DNA of 64,000 nucleotides from an uncultured Bacteroides sp. (GCF_963677715.1 NZ_OY782495.1:186001-250000); one strand, 5' to 3'; positions 1 to 9,844 are shown, counted from the stretch's first letter. The notes: generated from the letters alone by a model not told the origin. Numbers and translations are program-made.

Positions 1-1335
1 TTGTGCGCCTGTATAAAAGAGGTGCTCCATTCGGGGGCCCCCTACTCTGTCGTGTATGGGAAAGCCGGTACGAATCAGCGGTATGCCTAGTTCGCGGGCT
101 ATGTAGTAGCCTTTACTATTACCTATCAGGATGTCCGGTTTTAATGTCTCTGCCAGTTCGCGCACCGACTCAAAGTCTGTGCCGTTCATTACCATTGTAT
201 CTGCTCCTGTGTCTCCAATGTATTTTTTAAGTTCCTCTTTCATAAAACCACTTTCTCCGCCGGAAGCTACAAGTACCGGAACAATACCGATTTCCCGCAG
301 AAAAGAGACGATGCCCAACACCATATCTTCGTCGCCAAACACAATGGCCCGTTTCCCGAAAACATACTTATGTCCGTCTATGTAAGAATCTACCAAGCGT
401 CCGCGTTGAAGGCTGTATTTCTCCGTAATTTTCTTGCCCGAAATTTCTTCAATAGTTGCCACAAAGCGATCTGTAGCATCAATGCCAATGGGCATAAGCA
501 AACGATTGTTGGGTACATCGCAATGACTTTGCAACCATTCTCCGGCAGTTGTTATTGCTTTTGTGTTGCGTATGCGTCCGGCAAGTGCCCCTTTGTTTTG
601 TACTGTTCCAAATTCTATACTGCCACGTGCACTTCCGGTAAGGCGAATGCGATCGACAGGTGTTCCTCCTTCGGGAATTAAGTGATAATCTTTCCAGAAA
701 GGATTATCCAAAGAAGCGGAGAAATCGGGTACTAAAACGTACTCTATGCCGCAATCGGTGAGCATTTCCTTCAAGTTGCGCAAATCGGCCGGAGAAACAA
801 AACCCGGGAAGAGGTTGATATGCGTACCGGTTTGCCCTTTTTTGTCGGCAAGAGCCACGATAGCAGAGCAGACTGCTTCGTGAAATCCGTCCATGTGGCT
901 GCCCTGATAACTGGGAGTAGAGGCATGAATAAAAATCGGAAGATCCGGATTATCCGTATTTGCCTGCTGATATTCGGCAATTAATCCCGGCACATCCTCG
1001 CCTATTGTTTCTGCCAGGCAGGTGGTAGCAATCCCTATTACTTTGGGATTATATTGTTTAATCACATTATTGATGCCGTCTACAAAGTTTCGGTTGCCAC
1101 CGTAAATGGTGGTAGTTTCGCTAAAGTTAGACGAAGCAATATCTACCGGTTCTTTGTAATGACTAATCATGTAGCGGCGAATGTACGTGGCACATCCCTG
1201 AGAACCATGAATAATAGGAACGCAGCCTTCAATTCCCTTGAATACTACCGAAGCCCCCAATGGAGCGCAAAGCTTACAAGCATTGCGCGAAGAGGTATAT
1301 GAGGGCGATTTCTTGTTTTCTGTTGTTGATTGCAT
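1..1335 (-). CDS. nifN: NifN, FeMo-cofactor scaffold subunit (3' end cut by window)
   Basis: The reading frame is open from the ATG at 1335 to the window edge, giving 445 codons with the C-terminus missing. The product begins with a NifN-type segment (NACKLCAPLGA) and then IEGCVPIIHGSQGCATY, the cysteine and glycine pattern shared with NifK, and contains SNFSETTTIYGG, IGIATTCLAETIGED and TPSYQGSHMDG. In the family NifN pairs with NifE as the scaffold on which the FeMo-cofactor precursor matures. It follows nifE by 11 bases and is the last visible gene of the nif transcript. NifK is ruled out because a better NifK lies upstream in the same operon. Identification is firm; the C-terminal length is not visible. 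Confidence 0.95.
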   Translation of the reverse strand, partial: MQSTTENKKSPSYTSSRNACKLCAPLGASVVFKGIEGCVPIIHGSQGCATYIRRYMISHYKEPVDIASSNFSETTTIYGGNRNFVDGINNVIKQYNPKVIGIATTCLAETIGEDVPGLIAEYQQANTDNPDLPIFIHASTPSYQGSHMDGFHEAVCSAIVALADKKGQTGTHINLFPGFVSPADLRNLKEMLTDCGIEYVLVPDFSASLDNPFWKDYHLIPEGGTPVDRIRLTGSARGSIEFGTVQNKGALAGRIRNTKAITTAGEWLQSHCDVPNNRLLMPIGIDATDRFVATIEEISGKKITEKYSLQRGRLVDSYIDGHKYVFGKRAIVFGDEDMVLGIVSFLREIGIVPVLVASGGESGFMKEELKKYIGDTGADTMVMNGTDFESVRELAETLKPDILIGNSKGYYIARELGIPLIRTGFPIHDRVGGPRMEHLFYTGAQ

Positions 1336-1346
1336 AATTTCCTTTT

Positions 1347-2669
1347 TTATCGGACATATTTCCAAACGGGACTCATAATAGTTCCATATACCTCTTTTGC
1401 AAAATTGAGCATGCCTTCGTATCCGGCCAATGCTTCCTTCCGCTCATGATTATGGTCACAAAATCCAAGGCCTATTTTGTAGGCAATCGGGCGCTCTTTT
1501 ACTCCTCCGATAAAGAGATCTGCCTTTTTCTCTTTTACAAAGGCCGACAGCTCTACCGGATTTGAGTCGTCTACAATGATCGTATCATCGTCACAAAGTT
1601 GCTGAATGAGTTGATAATCATCTTTATCTCCTGTTTGTGACCCCACGATAACTGTCTTAATTCCAATCAGTCGTAAGGCTTTTATCAGTGAGATGGCTTT
1701 GAAGGCCCCGCCTACATAAATGGCTGCTTTTTTGCCCGAAAGCGCTTCTTTGTAGGGTGCTAATTCCGGAAGCAGGCGTCCCAGCTCCTCTTTAACTATC
1801 TCGCGCGCATTGTTCAGCAATTCCTCGCTCTTGAAAAAATTGGCCACTTCGTACAAAGCATCGCTCATATCTTCAATGCCGAAATAAGAAACGCGCATAA
1901 AAGGTACGTCGTATTTCTCTTTCATCATTTTAGCCAGATGCATCATAGAGCCCGAACATTGCACCACGTTGAGTGATGCGTTATGAGCATTACAGATATC
2001 GTCTACTCTGCCATCTCCGGTGATGGTTGCATTTACATGAATGCCCATCCGCTTATAGTAGGCCAATAGAATCCATAATTCTCCCGCTAGGTTGAAATCT
2101 CCCAGAATATTGATGGAATGCTTCGGCACAGGATGATTTTGAGTGCCTACCAATTGAAACAACGATTCGCACGCTATGCGATAACCGTCTTTCTTAGATC
2201 CCTGAAAGCCGGGAGCCTGAACAGGAATAACGGGAATGCCTTTTTGGGCGGACATTTCTTTGCAAACGGCCTCTACATCATCGCCTATAACGCCTACGAT
2301 GCATGTTGTATAAACAAATGCCGCCTTGGGATGATGCAAATCTATCAATTCATCGAGCGAAGCACTCAGCTTTATCGCTCCTCCAAAAATAACATCTTTC
2401 TCGCGCAGATCGGTAGAGAAACTGAGTCGGTGTAGTTCCGGCCCCGACGAAAGTGATCCGCGAATATCCCACGTATAAGCAGCGCAACCAATGGGCCCGT
2501 GAATAAGATGAAGTGCGTCTACTATGGGATAAAGCACCACCCTCGAGCCGCAGAACACGCAAGCCCTCTGACTTACAGAGCCTGCCAAGCTGGCTTTGCC
2601 GCAGGCCACTTCATCCGTGCTACCTGCCCTTGCCACTTGATTTTTTCTTTCTTCTAATATGATGCCCAT
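1347..2669 (-). CDS. nifE: NifE, FeMo-cofactor scaffold subunit
   Basis: A 440-residue protein of the NifD/NifE family. CVFCGSRVVLYPIVDALHLIHGPIGC near residues 37-62 carries the cluster-binding cysteines and YTTCIVGVIGDD near 120 the third conserved one. DLHHPKAAFVYTTC is the usual nitrogenase alpha-like stretch. NifE2NifN2 receives the NifB-cofactor and passes it on after addition of molybdenum and homocitrate. At 440 residues it is much shorter than the NifD of this operon and lacks the NifD insertion, so it is not a second dinitrogenase alpha chain. It is separated from nifK by 186 bases filled with palindromes and from nifN by 11 bases. Confidence 0.96.
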   Translation of the reverse strand: MGIILEERKNQVARAGSTDEVACGKASLAGSVSQRACVFCGSRVVLYPIVDALHLIHGPIGCAAYTWDIRGSLSSGPELHRLSFSTDLREKDVIFGGAIKLSASLDELIDLHHPKAAFVYTTCIVGVIGDDVEAVCKEMSAQKGIPVIPVQAPGFQGSKKDGYRIACESLFQLVGTQNHPVPKHSINILGDFNLAGELWILLAYYKRMGIHVNATITGDGRVDDICNAHNASLNVVQCSGSMMHLAKMMKEKYDVPFMRVSYFGIEDMSDALYEVANFFKSEELLNNAREIVKEELGRLLPELAPYKEALSGKKAAIYVGGAFKAISLIKALRLIGIKTVIVGSQTGDKDDYQLIQQLCDDDTIIVDDSNPVELSAFVKEKKADLFIGGVKERPIAYKIGLGFCDHNHERKEALAGYEGMLNFAKEVYGTIMSPVWKYVR

Positions 2670-2715
2670 CTCTTTTTGCTTATTTAATACCTATCAAAGT
2701 TCTCGTTAAGTTCAT

Positions 2716-2781
2716 AATAACATCCCCATGTTGTATGTAATAACATCCGGATGTTATATAGTAAAACATGGGGATGTTATT
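2716..2781. repeat. 66-bp nested palindrome between nifK and nifE
   Basis: A perfect 17-bp inverted repeat (2716-2732 and 2765-2781, arm AATAACATCCCCATGTT) encloses a perfect 18-bp palindrome ATAACATCCGGATGTTAT (2740-2757). Both share exactly the same centre, between bases 2748 and 2749. Only a few bases between the inner and outer arms do not pair. The decamer AATAACATCC therefore occurs twice direct and, as its complement, twice inverted. On the nif transcript it would fold into a long hairpin between the structural genes (HDK) and the scaffold genes (EN). Its function is not known. RNA stabilisation or processing, an operator, or a small repeat element are all possible. Confidence 0.9.
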
Positions 2782-2812
2782 GGTATGGTAATCAGATGTT
2801 TTTAATCTTAAT

Positions 2813-2842
2813 ACAACGCTACAAAAGGGAATGTAGCGTTGT
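2813..2842 (-). promoter_or_regulatory. Stem-loop just after nifK
   Basis: ACAACGCTACA (2813-2823) and TGTAGCGTTGT (2832-2842) form a perfect 11-bp stem with an 8-base loop, 13 bases after the nifK stop. On the minus-strand transcript it is not followed by a run of U, so it does not look like a simple intrinsic terminator. It could protect the 3' end of a processed nifHDK message, as intercistronic hairpins often do. That role is inferred. Confidence 0.6.
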
Positions 2843-2855
2843 TATTACCCACTTG

Positions 2856-4235
2856 TTAAAGCTGGAATTCTACTTTCTCTTCGGCACAGGTACGATCCAT
2901 GTGATCAAAGAAGGCATTAAGAATCTGAATGGCTAGATTTGTTGCTCCTACATAACCGGTTTTAGGGAAGAAATTATGTCCTGCACGGTCGGCTATAGGA
3001 AATCCGAAGCGTACGAACGGGATATCTTCATCGCGGGCAATGTATTTGCCATAGGTGTTGCCAATCAATAAATCGACCGGTTCTTGTTTAATCCACTGGT
3101 GCATTCTGAACATATCGGCCAGTTCGCCTCCTTTAAATTTAGCTTCCGGAATATCTTTCAAAATAGTCTTCAGGCGCTCCTCAAAAGGTTTTCCAGGTGT
3201 ACCGGAAACGACGTATACCGGGCGCATGTCCATACTCACCAGAAATTCGCACAATGGAATTAATGTATCCGGATCGCCCCAAAGAGCTACGCGCTTACCG
3301 TAAAAATATTTCTGATTGTCGGCTATCAGGTCTATCAGGCGGCCGCGTTCTTCGGTGATGCTGTCGGGTACAGGCACATTGGCATGTCGACTAAGTGCGG
3401 TGACGAAGCGGTCGGTTGCCTTTAATCCGATTGGAATGTCGGTCATCTCGAACTTCACTTTACATTTGTTATCCAATGCCACACAAGCGGCGTTAGTGCA
3501 GTACTCTCCAAGTCCGATGGTAAACTTACTGTCGCCTGTAGTTTCCAGTTCAGCCATTGTGCATCCTCCTTTAGGATACATCTCGTACTTGCCTGTAAGC
3601 GGAGTATCAAGCACTCCGGTCATATCAGGAAACATTAATGTCCGTGCTTCCATTACAGAGGCTATGCGTTTGATCTCTCTCATATCCGAAGGTTCCATCC
3701 ATCCGGCCACGAGGTTCACAACGTTTCTCTTTTTGGGTGTAGCGGTAGAAAAGAACTTAACCATGGCGGCAACCTGATTGGCATAGCCCGTTATATGACT
3801 TCCCACATAAGAGGGCGTATTGCAATAGATTACTTTTTTGCCTTCGGGAATTTTCCCGTCTTCGGCAGCCTTAGACACAATTTGTGTAAGGTCGTCTCCG
3901 ATGGTTTCGGAAAGGCAGGTAGTATGTACGGCTATCACTTCGGGGTCATAAACAGAAAAGATCGTATCAATGGCTTGCAGCAAGTTAGCCGAACCTCCGA
4001 AAACAGAGGAACCTTCCGAGAAAGAACTTGTCGAAGCCACAATAGGTTCTTTAAAGTGTCTGGTGAGTGCACTTCTGTGGTAAGCGCAACATCCTTGTGA
4101 GCCGTGACTGTGTGGCAAGCATCCATGAATACCGAATGCCGCATACATAGCGCCTATCGGTTGGCAGGTCTTTGCCGGATTGATAGTAAGGGCTTTTCTA
4201 TCAATTTCTTTTGCAGTAGTATGTCTTAATAACAT
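2856..4235 (-). CDS. nifK: NifK, molybdenum-iron protein beta chain
   Basis: Beta subunit of Mo nitrogenase, holding half of the P-cluster. The sequence shows TINPAKTCQPIGAMYAAFG, GCLPHSHGSQGCCAYH and VHTTCLSETIGDD, which carry the three P-cluster cysteines, and TPSYVGSHITGY. I chose the start MLLRHTTAKEIDRKAL at 4235 (459 residues). An upstream ATG at 4277 would overlap the nifD end and add 14 residues not expected in the family. The short N-terminus and about 458-residue length match the clostridial NifK type rather than the longer proteobacterial one. It lies 28 bases after nifD. The 3' side is followed by hairpins before nifE. Confidence 0.97.
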   Translation of the reverse strand: MLLRHTTAKEIDRKALTINPAKTCQPIGAMYAAFGIHGCLPHSHGSQGCCAYHRSALTRHFKEPIVASTSSFSEGSSVFGGSANLLQAIDTIFSVYDPEVIAVHTTCLSETIGDDLTQIVSKAAEDGKIPEGKKVIYCNTPSYVGSHITGYANQVAAMVKFFSTATPKKRNVVNLVAGWMEPSDMREIKRIASVMEARTLMFPDMTGVLDTPLTGKYEMYPKGGCTMAELETTGDSKFTIGLGEYCTNAACVALDNKCKVKFEMTDIPIGLKATDRFVTALSRHANVPVPDSITEERGRLIDLIADNQKYFYGKRVALWGDPDTLIPLCEFLVSMDMRPVYVVSGTPGKPFEERLKTILKDIPEAKFKGGELADMFRMHQWIKQEPVDLLIGNTYGKYIARDEDIPFVRFGFPIADRAGHNFFPKTGYVGATNLAIQILNAFFDHMDRTCAEEKVEFQL

Positions 4236-4263
4236 TTGTTTTAATATTAAAGGATTATTAAAA

Positions 4264-5886
4264 TCAGACGGCAGCATATACTGCTTCTACGTATTCTTCT
4301 CTTTCCCAAGGTGCTTTCATTTCCTTCCAGATGCTGCAACAAACAATCTGTTCAATATCTTTATAGAAATTCACCGCACCTTCAAAGCCAGCATAAGGTC
4401 CTCCTGAATCATAATTGTGAAGTTGTTTCAATGGTATTCCCATCTTTTGAACACAATATTTTTCTTTAACTCCTGCACAAAATACGTCCGGATGATATTT
4501 TTCAATTAATTTTTCCATTTCATAATGACTAAGGTCGTCTATAACAAGCGAACCTTTTTTCATCTCAGCCATTAATCCGTCGTATCCATTGAATTCTAAT
4601 CCTTCCTCTTCGAGCGCTTTCAATTCTTCTTCCGTCTTACGGGGATTATAGCGTGTGGCATCTTTCTGCACCGTAATAACTTCAATATTACGACTATCGG
4701 CGTCAATCCGGATGTTAGGTATCACACGACGTCCTTCATAATCATCCCGATGACCAAACTCGTATCCTGCACAAAGTGTAGTGATACCTAATTCGTCGAA
4801 TAATTCCTGATAATGGTGTGCACGAGAACCACCGACAAAAAGCATCGCCGTCTTTCCGTTCGTATTCTTTCTGGCTTTCTCGCGGGCAGCCATTACAGGT
4901 ATCATTTCTTCGGCTATAACAGTTTCAATTCTGGCGGTCAGTTCCGCGTCTCCAAAATATTTTGCCACTTTACGAAGAGATTTTGCACAAGCATCTGCAC
5001 CGATGAAGTTAGACTTCATCCATGGAATGCCGAAAGAAGTTTCGAGCATTTCGGCCACATAGTTTATGGAACGATGGCACATTACCAGATTGAGATCGGC
5101 AGTGTGGGCTGTTTCGAATTGTTCTATGGTAGAGTTGCCCGACATGGTAGCCACTACCTGAATGCCACATTTATCGAACAACGCATCAATAACGAAAGCG
5201 TCGCCGCCTATATTATATTCGCCCAATACGTTAATGCGATATTTATGAGTTGCTTTTACCGTATCGTCATTACCAATCAAATTACGGAATAATTGATTAT
5301 TAGCAATGTGATGACCGGCAGATTGAGAAACACCTCTATAGCCTTCGCAAGAGAATCCAAAGATATTAATTCCATTCCCTATTTCTTCTTTCATTTGCTT
5401 GGCCACACGGTGTACATCATCACCAATTAAACCGACCGGACAGGTAGAGAACACAGCTATTGCTTTGGGGTGAAACAGCTCATACGCTTCGCGAATGGCT
5501 TCTTTTAATTTTTGCTCTCCGCCAAACACGATGTTTGAATCTTGCATGTCAGTAGAAAAAGCGTAAGGAATGAAATTTTCCCCATTTTCGCCCGGACGGG
5601 TCTGGTTACGACGTGTCAACCAAGAGTAATATCCACAACCGATGGGGCCGTGAGTAATATTTATGATATCACGCGTCGGGCCTAAAACCACACCTTTACA
5701 ACCGGCATAAGTACACCCTCTTTGAGTGATAATACCGGGAATAGTACGCACATTGGCCTGAATTTCAGGAATATTGTCCGGATCGACAATGACCATTGAC
5801 TTACTTCTTTTCTTACCTACTTTCGATGGGTAGATTTGAGTAAGTTCCTCTTTGGCGCTACTTAAATTTAAAACTTTATTTTCCAT
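4264..5886 (-). CDS. nifD: NifD, molybdenum-iron protein alpha chain (clostridial long form)
   Basis: A 540-residue alpha subunit. P-cluster cysteines are C58 (RGCTYAGCKG), C84 (HGPIGC) and C149 (STCPVG). The FeMo-cofactor ligands are C270 (VMCHRS) and H490 (LHNYDSGGPYAGFEG), and H192 of VSQSAGHHIAN matches the catalytic-site histidine. Compared with proteobacterial NifD there is an extra stretch around residues 380-440, rich in charged residues, as in Clostridium pasteurianum NifD. No delta-subunit gene (anfG or vnfG) lies between nifD and nifK, so this is read as a molybdenum enzyme. It follows nifI2 by 15 bases in the nif operon. Confidence 0.97.
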   Translation of the reverse strand: MENKVLNLSSAKEELTQIYPSKVGKKRSKSMVIVDPDNIPEIQANVRTIPGIITQRGCTYAGCKGVVLGPTRDIINITHGPIGCGYYSWLTRRNQTRPGENGENFIPYAFSTDMQDSNIVFGGEQKLKEAIREAYELFHPKAIAVFSTCPVGLIGDDVHRVAKQMKEEIGNGINIFGFSCEGYRGVSQSAGHHIANNQLFRNLIGNDDTVKATHKYRINVLGEYNIGGDAFVIDALFDKCGIQVVATMSGNSTIEQFETAHTADLNLVMCHRSINYVAEMLETSFGIPWMKSNFIGADACAKSLRKVAKYFGDAELTARIETVIAEEMIPVMAAREKARKNTNGKTAMLFVGGSRAHHYQELFDELGITTLCAGYEFGHRDDYEGRRVIPNIRIDADSRNIEVITVQKDATRYNPRKTEEELKALEEEGLEFNGYDGLMAEMKKGSLVIDDLSHYEMEKLIEKYHPDVFCAGVKEKYCVQKMGIPLKQLHNYDSGGPYAGFEGAVNFYKDIEQIVCCSIWKEMKAPWEREEYVEAVYAAV

Positions 5887-5901
5887 TGTTCATTTCTCCT
5901 T

Positions 5902-6267
5902 TCAATCAAGCGTTATATCTCCTTTTTCTCCTGTTCTAACACGAATAGAATCCGAAGAATCAATCACAAAAATCTTACCGTCTCCACTCGCACCCGTTTG
6001 GTTTACTTTAATAATTGTTTCAACCGCGAGGTCTTTTTTATCATCCGACACCATGAGGGTTATCATACGTTTGGACTTTAAACGGGGTGTAACAGAAATC
6101 AGTTCCCTATGTTCCGGATCGTAGTTGGCTGCTTTTTCCAGATCGCCATGTCCTTGTCCCCTGCCCTGCACCGGCATAGCAGTAAAGGAAGGAAGATCTG
6201 CATCCTGAAGAGCCATCTTTGTTTCTTGCATTTTAGCAATGCGAATTATTGCAAGTATCAGTTTCAT
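5902..6267 (-). CDS. nifI2: NifI2, PII-like nitrogenase regulator
   Basis: A 121-residue GlnB/PII-family protein starting MKLILAIIRIAKMQETKMAL and containing the C-terminal PII signature GASGDGKIFVID. Between nifH and nifD, paired PII proteins of this kind (NifI1 and NifI2) are known from archaea and anaerobic bacteria. There they bind 2-oxoglutarate and ATP and switch nitrogenase off by binding the MoFe protein when ammonium is present. The longer T-loop region (about residues 36-65, PVQGRGQGHGDLEKAANY) distinguishes it from NifI1. It lies 14 bases after nifI1 and 15 before nifD. Confidence 0.93.
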   Translation of the reverse strand: MKLILAIIRIAKMQETKMALQDADLPSFTAMPVQGRGQGHGDLEKAANYDPEHRELISVTPRLKSKRMITLMVSDDKKDLAVETIIKVNQTGASGDGKIFVIDSSDSIRVRTGEKGDITLD

Positions 6268-6281
6268 AAGTTTATATTTTA

Positions 6282-6608
6282 TCAGATTTCTTTCTTTCCG
6301 CTAGAGATGGTATAAGTCTCGGTAACCGGAGTTACAAATATTTTTCCATCGCCAAATTGCCCTTTTTCTCCTGAACGTGCGGCTTCGATAATAGTTTCGA
6401 TGACAAAATCTTTGTCTTTATCGGGAATAACGATCATCAATAAATCTTTCGGTAATTCGTCATAGGTAACATTTCCTACTTTCAAACCGCGTTGTTTACC
6501 GCGACCAAAAACAGGTAACTTCGTTACTGCGGGGAATCCTGCGTTCAGCAACGCGCTCATTACTACAGACGACTTCTCCGGACGTACAATGGCTCTTAAT
6601 AAATACAT
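6282..6608 (-). CDS. nifI1: NifI1, PII-like nitrogenase regulator
   Basis: A 108-residue PII-family protein, MYLLRAIVRPEKSSVVMSAL, with the T-loop region KLPVFGRGKQRGLKVGN and the signature GQFGDGKIFVTPV. It partners NifI2 in ammonium switch-off of nitrogenase in organisms with this gene order. The canonical tyrosine uridylylation motif of GlnB is not evident in the T-loop, which fits control by ligand binding rather than by uridylylation. It lies 23 bases after nifH. Confidence 0.93.
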   Translation of the reverse strand: MYLLRAIVRPEKSSVVMSALLNAGFPAVTKLPVFGRGKQRGLKVGNVTYDELPKDLLMIVIPDKDKDFVIETIIEAARSGEKGQFGDGKIFVTPVTETYTISSGKKEI

Positions 6609-6631
6609 AATGTGTTCCTCCTATTTTTTAT

Positions 6632-7477
<846 letters not shown>

Positions 7478-7527
7478 TTAATTTGTACCTTAAAACTCTG
7501 GTTTTGTATTACCATTCTGTTATACAC

Positions 7528-7565
7528 AAAGAGAAAAGCATGCCAAAAAGCATACTTTTCTCTTT
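7528..7565. promoter_or_regulatory. Hairpin upstream of nifH
   Basis: AAAGAGAAAAGCATG (7528-7542) and CATACTTTTCTCTTT (7551-7565) form a 15-bp stem with one wobble pair and an 8-base loop. It sits 63-100 bases upstream of nifH, probably in its leader. The minus strand of the loop reads TTGGCAT, which resembles the -24 half of a sigma54 promoter, but the -12 GC dinucleotide is not at the right distance. No convincing sigma54 promoter was found in this gap. A leader hairpin stabilising nif mRNA or an operator are both possible. Confidence 0.55.
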
Positions 7566-7689
7566 TAATGCAAACTAAATGAAGCTAAATGCCGTGTTTT
7601 ACAATGTGTTATGAAAATTAATGTTACCCAAAGAAATATTCTTTGATCGTTTAGGAGGAACACAAATTACTTCATTTAGGTAACAATAA

Positions 7690-7714
7690 TGTAGAATGCA
7701 TACAAATATGTAGG
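7690..7714. promoter_or_regulatory. Candidate ModE-like operator region upstream of nifH
   Basis: ATATGTAGG at 7706-7714 (minus strand CCTACATAT) also occurs exactly at 13588-13596 upstream of mop, with variants there and in the modE-nifA gap. Next to it, 7690-7704 reads TGTAGAATGCATACA, a near-symmetric 15-mer. The position just downstream of modA and about 240 bases upstream of nifH suits an upstream activator or repressor site. Assignment to the ModE-like protein is inferred from the shared motif and gene context. Confidence 0.35.
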
Positions 7715-7721
7715 TTAAATT

Positions 7722-8465
7722 TTATTTAGAGTAGCCGTACTTATCCCACAGACTATCACAGCTTTTACTCAGAACATATTTCATTAATTTCTCTGCAGCA
7801 AGGTTGCGCGTAGATTTCTTAATCAAGACGCAGGCCTGCTCAATGGGAGTGTACATACTTTGCGGTATTACATAACATTTTCCTTTGCCAAGCATCTCCG
7901 GAGCCATGGCAAGAGAAAGAGCAATAAAACCCACTTCCGCATTTCCGGTAAAGGCATATTGTGCTGCTGCCGAAATGTTATCGCCATATATAATCTTTGT
8001 TTGAAAATCATTGAATAGTCCTTGCTTTTTAAGCAATTCTACCGCCCTGTCACCATAAGGTGCTGTTTCGGGCTTTGCTATGGCAATACGCTTCACTGCA
8101 TCTTCCTTGAGCACGCTTATCCCTTTATTCACATCAATAGTAGAGCTCCATAATGCCAGTTTTCCATAAACATAAGTTGTTACTTTTCCGTAAGTCACTC
8201 CTTTTTCCTGTAGTTTTAAAGGGAAATTTTTATCGGCAGCCATAAAGAAATCATAGCTTGCACCATTCAGAATCTGTTGAACCAGACTTCCTGAACTTCC
8301 GAAAGTCACATCAATTTTTACTCCCGGATTTTCTTTCTCATACTTATTTATTATTCCCGTGAAAACACTTCGCAAATTGGCTGCTGCTGCAACCTTTACC
8401 ACTTTTTGTGCGCAGATCGTTATGCTTATCAGCAAAAGAGCGATCAATAAAATACTTTTTCTCAT
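7722..8465 (-). CDS. modA: ModA, molybdate-binding periplasmic protein
   Basis: A 247-residue substrate-binding protein with a signal peptide (residues 1-19, ending ITICAQ). VAAAANLRSVF, FGSSGSLVQQI, FFMAADKNFP and KPETAPYGDRAVE are the strand-loop segments that hold oxyanions in the ModA family. It would capture molybdate (or tungstate) in the periplasm for an ABC importer. No modB or modC is in the window, so the permease must be encoded elsewhere. It lies 6 bases after the outer-membrane barrel gene, clearly one operon, and directly upstream of nifH, where its product would supply the metal for FeMo-cofactor. Confidence 0.92.
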   Translation of the reverse strand: MRKSILLIALLLISITICAQKVVKVAAAANLRSVFTGIINKYEKENPGVKIDVTFGSSGSLVQQILNGASYDFFMAADKNFPLKLQEKGVTYGKVTTYVYGKLALWSSTIDVNKGISVLKEDAVKRIAIAKPETAPYGDRAVELLKKQGLFNDFQTKIIYGDNISAAAQYAFTGNAEVGFIALSLAMAPEMLGKGKCYVIPQSMYTPIEQACVLIKKSTRNLAAEKLMKYVLSKSCDSLWDKYGYSK

Positions 8466-8471
8466 ACCTGT

Positions 8472-9800
8472 TTATAATTTGATTTTGAAAACTTCCGGTC
8501 TAATTGTCAGCGAAATATAAGCCCAGTTTGGAGTACGGGATTTCGCATCTGCCGACTTCAATTTCAGATAACGACTATTATCCGATAAGAAATAGGTGCT
8601 CCAACCACCTTCTACTGCCACAGAACTATTCATCTTGTAAGATAACTTTAAATCGAGCTCAGATCCTAGCGATTTGCCTTGTTTTTCATTACTATATTCC
8701 ATCTCTTTGGCGGTATTAAAAACGTGATAACGTAGTTCATAAGCAAATTTAGGAGTTAGCTTTCCTGCTACTTGTACATGAGTATCCATTAACCCTGTAG
8801 TGGGCAGAGAAGCCGTCCAGTAATCCATACTACCGTTAAAACTATGAGGGCCTCCGTATAACCAATTAAATGTTTTGCTTTTTGTTGCACTTTTGCCTTC
8901 GTCGCCTGAATAAAGGTCAATTCCTGCGGTGGCTGTTATTGCTGGACGAAAGGTATAATTAGCCTTTAGAGCGAGTAGTGAAGCATTCAGATCTTTGGTT
9001 GCAGTCGTTTTTCCAAATTGAAAATAAGCTGTAGCCAGGAAATTGAATGGACAACTTGGTGTTAAGAACTTCAGGTTGCCCCCTGCAGTATATCGATGAT
9101 ACATATCTACTTTTGTACTGTAAGTGATGTTCCCACTGTTGTCAGTACTTGTCTTTTGCATACCTTCATCTAGCATAATGGCGGATAGAGACAAGCCTGT
9201 CGACAGGGATTTTGATATCCATAAATACCCCATATATCGGTAGGTTGCAACTCCTGAATAAACGGTCTCTTTAGAAATAGCTTTATCATTGTTATATGCA
9301 AAGCCTAAATGTCCGGTGAAATTGTTATCCAGTTCATATTTAAAGACTACGGCATCGTGTGCTTTACCCGTGTTGCTCCAATTAGATGCAGAGAACAGCC
9401 TATTGTCATCGTACGCCAATGTTTGTCTGCCGATCTTAACTGTTCCTCCCGGGATGAGAACAACCTCGGCCCACGCTTCATAAATGGACAGCGCTCCCGA
9501 CGAAGCAGCCGGTTCGGAAGTTATGGCACTTTCTCCAAATGTGCGCGCATCTTGAAGAGTTAAATGGGTTTTCATGTATGCGTTTTTGAACTCAAATCCC
9601 AATCTGGTACGCTGTAATATAAAACCACCCGGACTCACAGCGTCTGTTATGGGCGTGCTGTAGCCACTGCGATATTCGGCTCTGGGCCTTAACTCTGCAT
9701 TAATGCTCAGTTCCTGAGCCATCACCTCCGTTGTTGCAGATAGCAATAACGCTATTCCTACAATCATTTTGTCTGTTTTACTTTTAAGAAACCAATTCAT
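8472..9800 (-). CDS. Outer-membrane beta-barrel, putative porin of the mod operon
   Basis: A 442-residue exported protein with a signal peptide (about residues 1-29, VMAQE at the cut). It has alternating hydrophobic strands throughout, for example LRPRAEYRSGY, LQRTRLGFEFKNAYMKTHLTLQDARTFGE and VKIGRQTLAYDDNRLF, typical of the alginate-export-like or phosphate-porin-like barrel families of Bacteroidetes. The close link with modA (6 bases) suggests it lets molybdate or another oxyanion through the outer membrane. That is inferred from context only. An alternative start at residue 12 also gives a good signal peptide. Confidence 0.7.
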   Translation of the reverse strand: MNWFLKSKTDKMIVGIALLLSATTEVMAQELSINAELRPRAEYRSGYSTPITDAVSPGGFILQRTRLGFEFKNAYMKTHLTLQDARTFGESAITSEPAASSGALSIYEAWAEVVLIPGGTVKIGRQTLAYDDNRLFSASNWSNTGKAHDAVVFKYELDNNFTGHLGFAYNNDKAISKETVYSGVATYRYMGYLWISKSLSTGLSLSAIMLDEGMQKTSTDNSGNITYSTKVDMYHRYTAGGNLKFLTPSCPFNFLATAYFQFGKTTATKDLNASLLALKANYTFRPAITATAGIDLYSGDEGKSATKSKTFNWLYGGPHSFNGSMDYWTASLPTTGLMDTHVQVAGKLTPKFAYELRYHVFNTAKEMEYSNEKQGKSLGSELDLKLSYKMNSSVAVEGGWSTYFLSDNSRYLKLKSADAKSRTPNWAYISLTIRPEVFKIKL

Positions 9801-9844
9801 ACCTATTATTATTTAAATAAATAAAATGTAACTCGTTCTGAAGT

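Noticed and set aside
4264-5886. Vanadium- or iron-only nitrogenase (VnfD/AnfD), suggested by the HNYD-GGPYAGFEG segment
   Set aside because: No delta-subunit gene lies between nifD and nifK, and the long-form NifD, NifK, NifE and NifN match the clostridial Mo type.
7528-7560. Sigma54 promoter of nifH at TTGGCAT in the hairpin loop
   Set aside because: The -12 GC dinucleotide is not at the required distance; only the -24 half fits.
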